A stretch of DNA of 64,000 nucleotides, from assembly GCA_034110465.1 (NCBI GenBank), contig JAWUZD010000009.1, positions 186,001 to 250,000 on the forward strand, written 5' to 3'. The first letter of the stretch is position 1; each line of letters opens with the position of its first letter. This DNA is from Aurantibacter sp034110465 (GTDB lineage Bacteria > Bacteroidota > Bacteroidia > Flavobacteriales > Flavobacteriaceae). Below the pieces are notes generated by a model. That model was not told the DNA's origin. It was given only the letters and a program-made list of their open reading frames with translations, and did no database searches. Below, in pieces: positions 62,945 to 64,000 of this stretch. The translations under genes were made by a program, and so were the position numbers.

Positions 62945-64000
62945 TTAAAATCTAAAATATATAAATGGATTGTAAGATCCTGAAGCTATATAGATATAAC
63001 AAATAAATAATAAGCATACTATTTTGATGAGTTTAAAATAGGTGTTAGTTATTTTAAGTTTATACGGAATACATAAGAATAAAGCTATAATAAGTGCTAA
63101 GACAACTTCTTTTGTCATATAAAAACTTAAGAATTCGGTATTTGTGGTTAACTCGAAATTTACTAATGTTTTAAAATAATTTATAGAGTCTGTAATAGTA
63201 TTACTTCTAAATAAAATCCAAGATAGCGTAACAATAAGTAATGTGTAAATATGACTTATTATTAAGTTTTTTTCTAACCATTTTCCGATGTATATTTTTT
63301 CAAATAAAATAAAAAAACCATGAAATAATCCCCATGATATAAAAGTCCATTCAGCACCATGCCATAATCCTGTAATAAAGAACACAATTAATAAATTTAA
63401 ATATGTTCTATGTTTACTTGCCTTATTTCCACCTAAAGGAATGTATAAATAGTCTTTAAACCAACTCGATAATGTTATATGCCATCTTTGCCAAAACTCC
63501 CGAATAGATCTGGAAGAAAAAGGATGGTTAAAGTTTTCCGGAAATTGAAATCCAAACATATATCCTAAACCAATTGCCATATCTGAATAGCCTGAAAAAT
63601 CAAAATATATTTGAAAACCGTAGGCTATTATACCAATTGTTGCTATTAATATTGAGCTTTCTTGATGCGGTAAGCTAAAAACACCATCTGCTAAATATGC
63701 ACAGTTGTTAGCGATAACTAACTTTTTCGCTAAACCAATTACAAAACGTTCTATTCCATAGCTAAATTGTTTAATAGTGGTTTTTCTTTTTTTTAATGCT
63801 GAAGCAATTTCAGAATATCTAACAATTGGTCCAGCAATTAATTGCGGAAATAATGTAACGTAAGTTAAAAAGTCAATAAAATTTCTTGAGGCTTTAATTT
63901 TTCCAAAATAAACATCTAATGTGTAGGACATTGTTTGAAAAGTAAAGAAACTTATTCCAATTGGTAAAAGTACAGAAGCAAACTTATTAGAGTCTAAATT
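62945..64000 (-). CDS. MBOAT-family O-acyltransferase (AlgI-like), copy A, 5' end outside window
   Basis: The reading frame stays open to the window edge: codons upstream of the internal ATG at 63931 translate as LLPIGISFFTFQT, matching copy B. The gene therefore begins beyond 64000 and the first roughly 105 codons are missing. The visible 350 residues include FWQRWHITLSSWFKDYLYIP and TGLWHGAEWTFISWG with the catalytic histidine. It pairs with the AlgJ-like gene immediately downstream. Confidence 0.9.
   Translation of the reverse strand, partial: NLDSNKFASVLLPIGISFFTFQTMSYTLDVYFGKIKASRNFIDFLTYVTLFPQLIAGPIVRYSEIASALKKRKTTIKQFSYGIERFVIGLAKKLVIANNCAYLADGVFSLPHQESSILIATIGIIAYGFQIYFDFSGYSDMAIGLGYMFGFQFPENFNHPFSSRSIREFWQRWHITLSSWFKDYLYIPLGGNKASKHRTYLNLLIVFFITGLWHGAEWTFISWGLFHGFFILFEKIYIGKWLEKNLIISHIYTLLIVTLSWILFRSNTITDSINYFKTLVNFELTTNTEFLSFYMTKEVVLALIIALFLCIPYKLKITNTYFKLIKIVCLLFICYIYIASGSYNPFIYFRF

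Noticed and set aside
62945..63931. ATG at 63931 as the start of the last MBOAT gene
   Set aside because: The frame stays open to 64000 and its translation upstream of that ATG matches the paralogue at 60487-61863, so the gene is cut by the window edge.

Overview
The window is AT-rich DNA (about one third G+C by eye). It has no recognisable Shine-Dalgarno sites, TAnnTTTG-type -7 boxes, many signal peptides ending in SFSQ or IAQ, and lineage-restricted families (Bat operon, IPExxxVDY protein, fused HemC-HemD, long-form PurF). Together these indicate the chromosome of a marine-type member of Flavobacteriaceae (Bacteroidota). It is mostly housekeeping sequence. I see no insertion sequence, prophage, CRISPR array or conjugative module, and no gene-free gap exceeds 300 bp (largest 56769-57029 and 8916-9137).

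Layout. 0.06-6.5 kb: a minus-strand haem cluster, hemA then fused hemCD, a tRNA-Ser(GGA), hemE, an EI24/CysZ-like membrane protein and a GNAT acetyltransferase, with a divergent AraC-type regulator. 6.5-8.9 kb: three tandem secreted paralogues with a VGxxTxxPQ N-terminus. 9.1-12.6 kb: a very large TraB/GumN-type secreted protein. 12.7-18.0 kb: a plus-strand run of hemH, MATE transporter and hemJ (joined by TAATG overlaps), then a sensor kinase and a crotonase. 18.0-21.7 kb: small conserved genes, cvpA, and a SulP transporter with beta-carbonic anhydrase. 21.7-30.9 kb: the complete aerotolerance (Bat) operon, moxR to batE. 31-35.7 kb: an SDR, an HD hydrolase, an HHH/OmpA envelope pair and an ALDH7-type dehydrogenase. 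35.9-43.9 kb: alpha-2-macroglobulin lipoprotein and penicillin-binding protein 1C. 44.0-44.6 kb: a codon-atypical gene framed by inverted repeats. 44.7-47.9 kb: CYTH, lysoplasmalogenase and DUF2238 genes, divergent dinB, and a small unknown gene. 48.1-52.3 kb: acpP-fabF-rnc-IPExxxVDY-pyk. 52.5-56.8 kb: purN, RNase HI, a PfkB kinase and a purF-like gene. 57-59.4 kb: an outer-membrane-like protein and gdhA. 59.4-64 kb: two consecutive AlgJ/AlgX-like plus MBOAT acetylation modules, the last gene running off the window.

How the genes work together. The two haem loci cover glutamyl-tRNA reduction to uroporphyrinogen III and coproporphyrinogen III (hemA, hemCD, hemE), then protoporphyrinogen oxidation and iron insertion (hemJ, hemH). 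The Bat operon, the A2M/PBP1C pair, the OmpA pair and the O-acetylation modules all concern the cell envelope. FabF/AcpP, pyruvate kinase, GdhA, PurN and the PurF-like protein are core metabolism.

The least explained signals are two five-unit, 35-nt degenerate heptamer arrays. Each begins within one base of a stop codon in the Bat operon (28924-28958 and 29831-29865). The next most notable are the inverted-repeat-bounded gene at 44.0-44.6 kb and the tandem secreted paralogues. I found no clear evidence for a wholly new multi-gene system.
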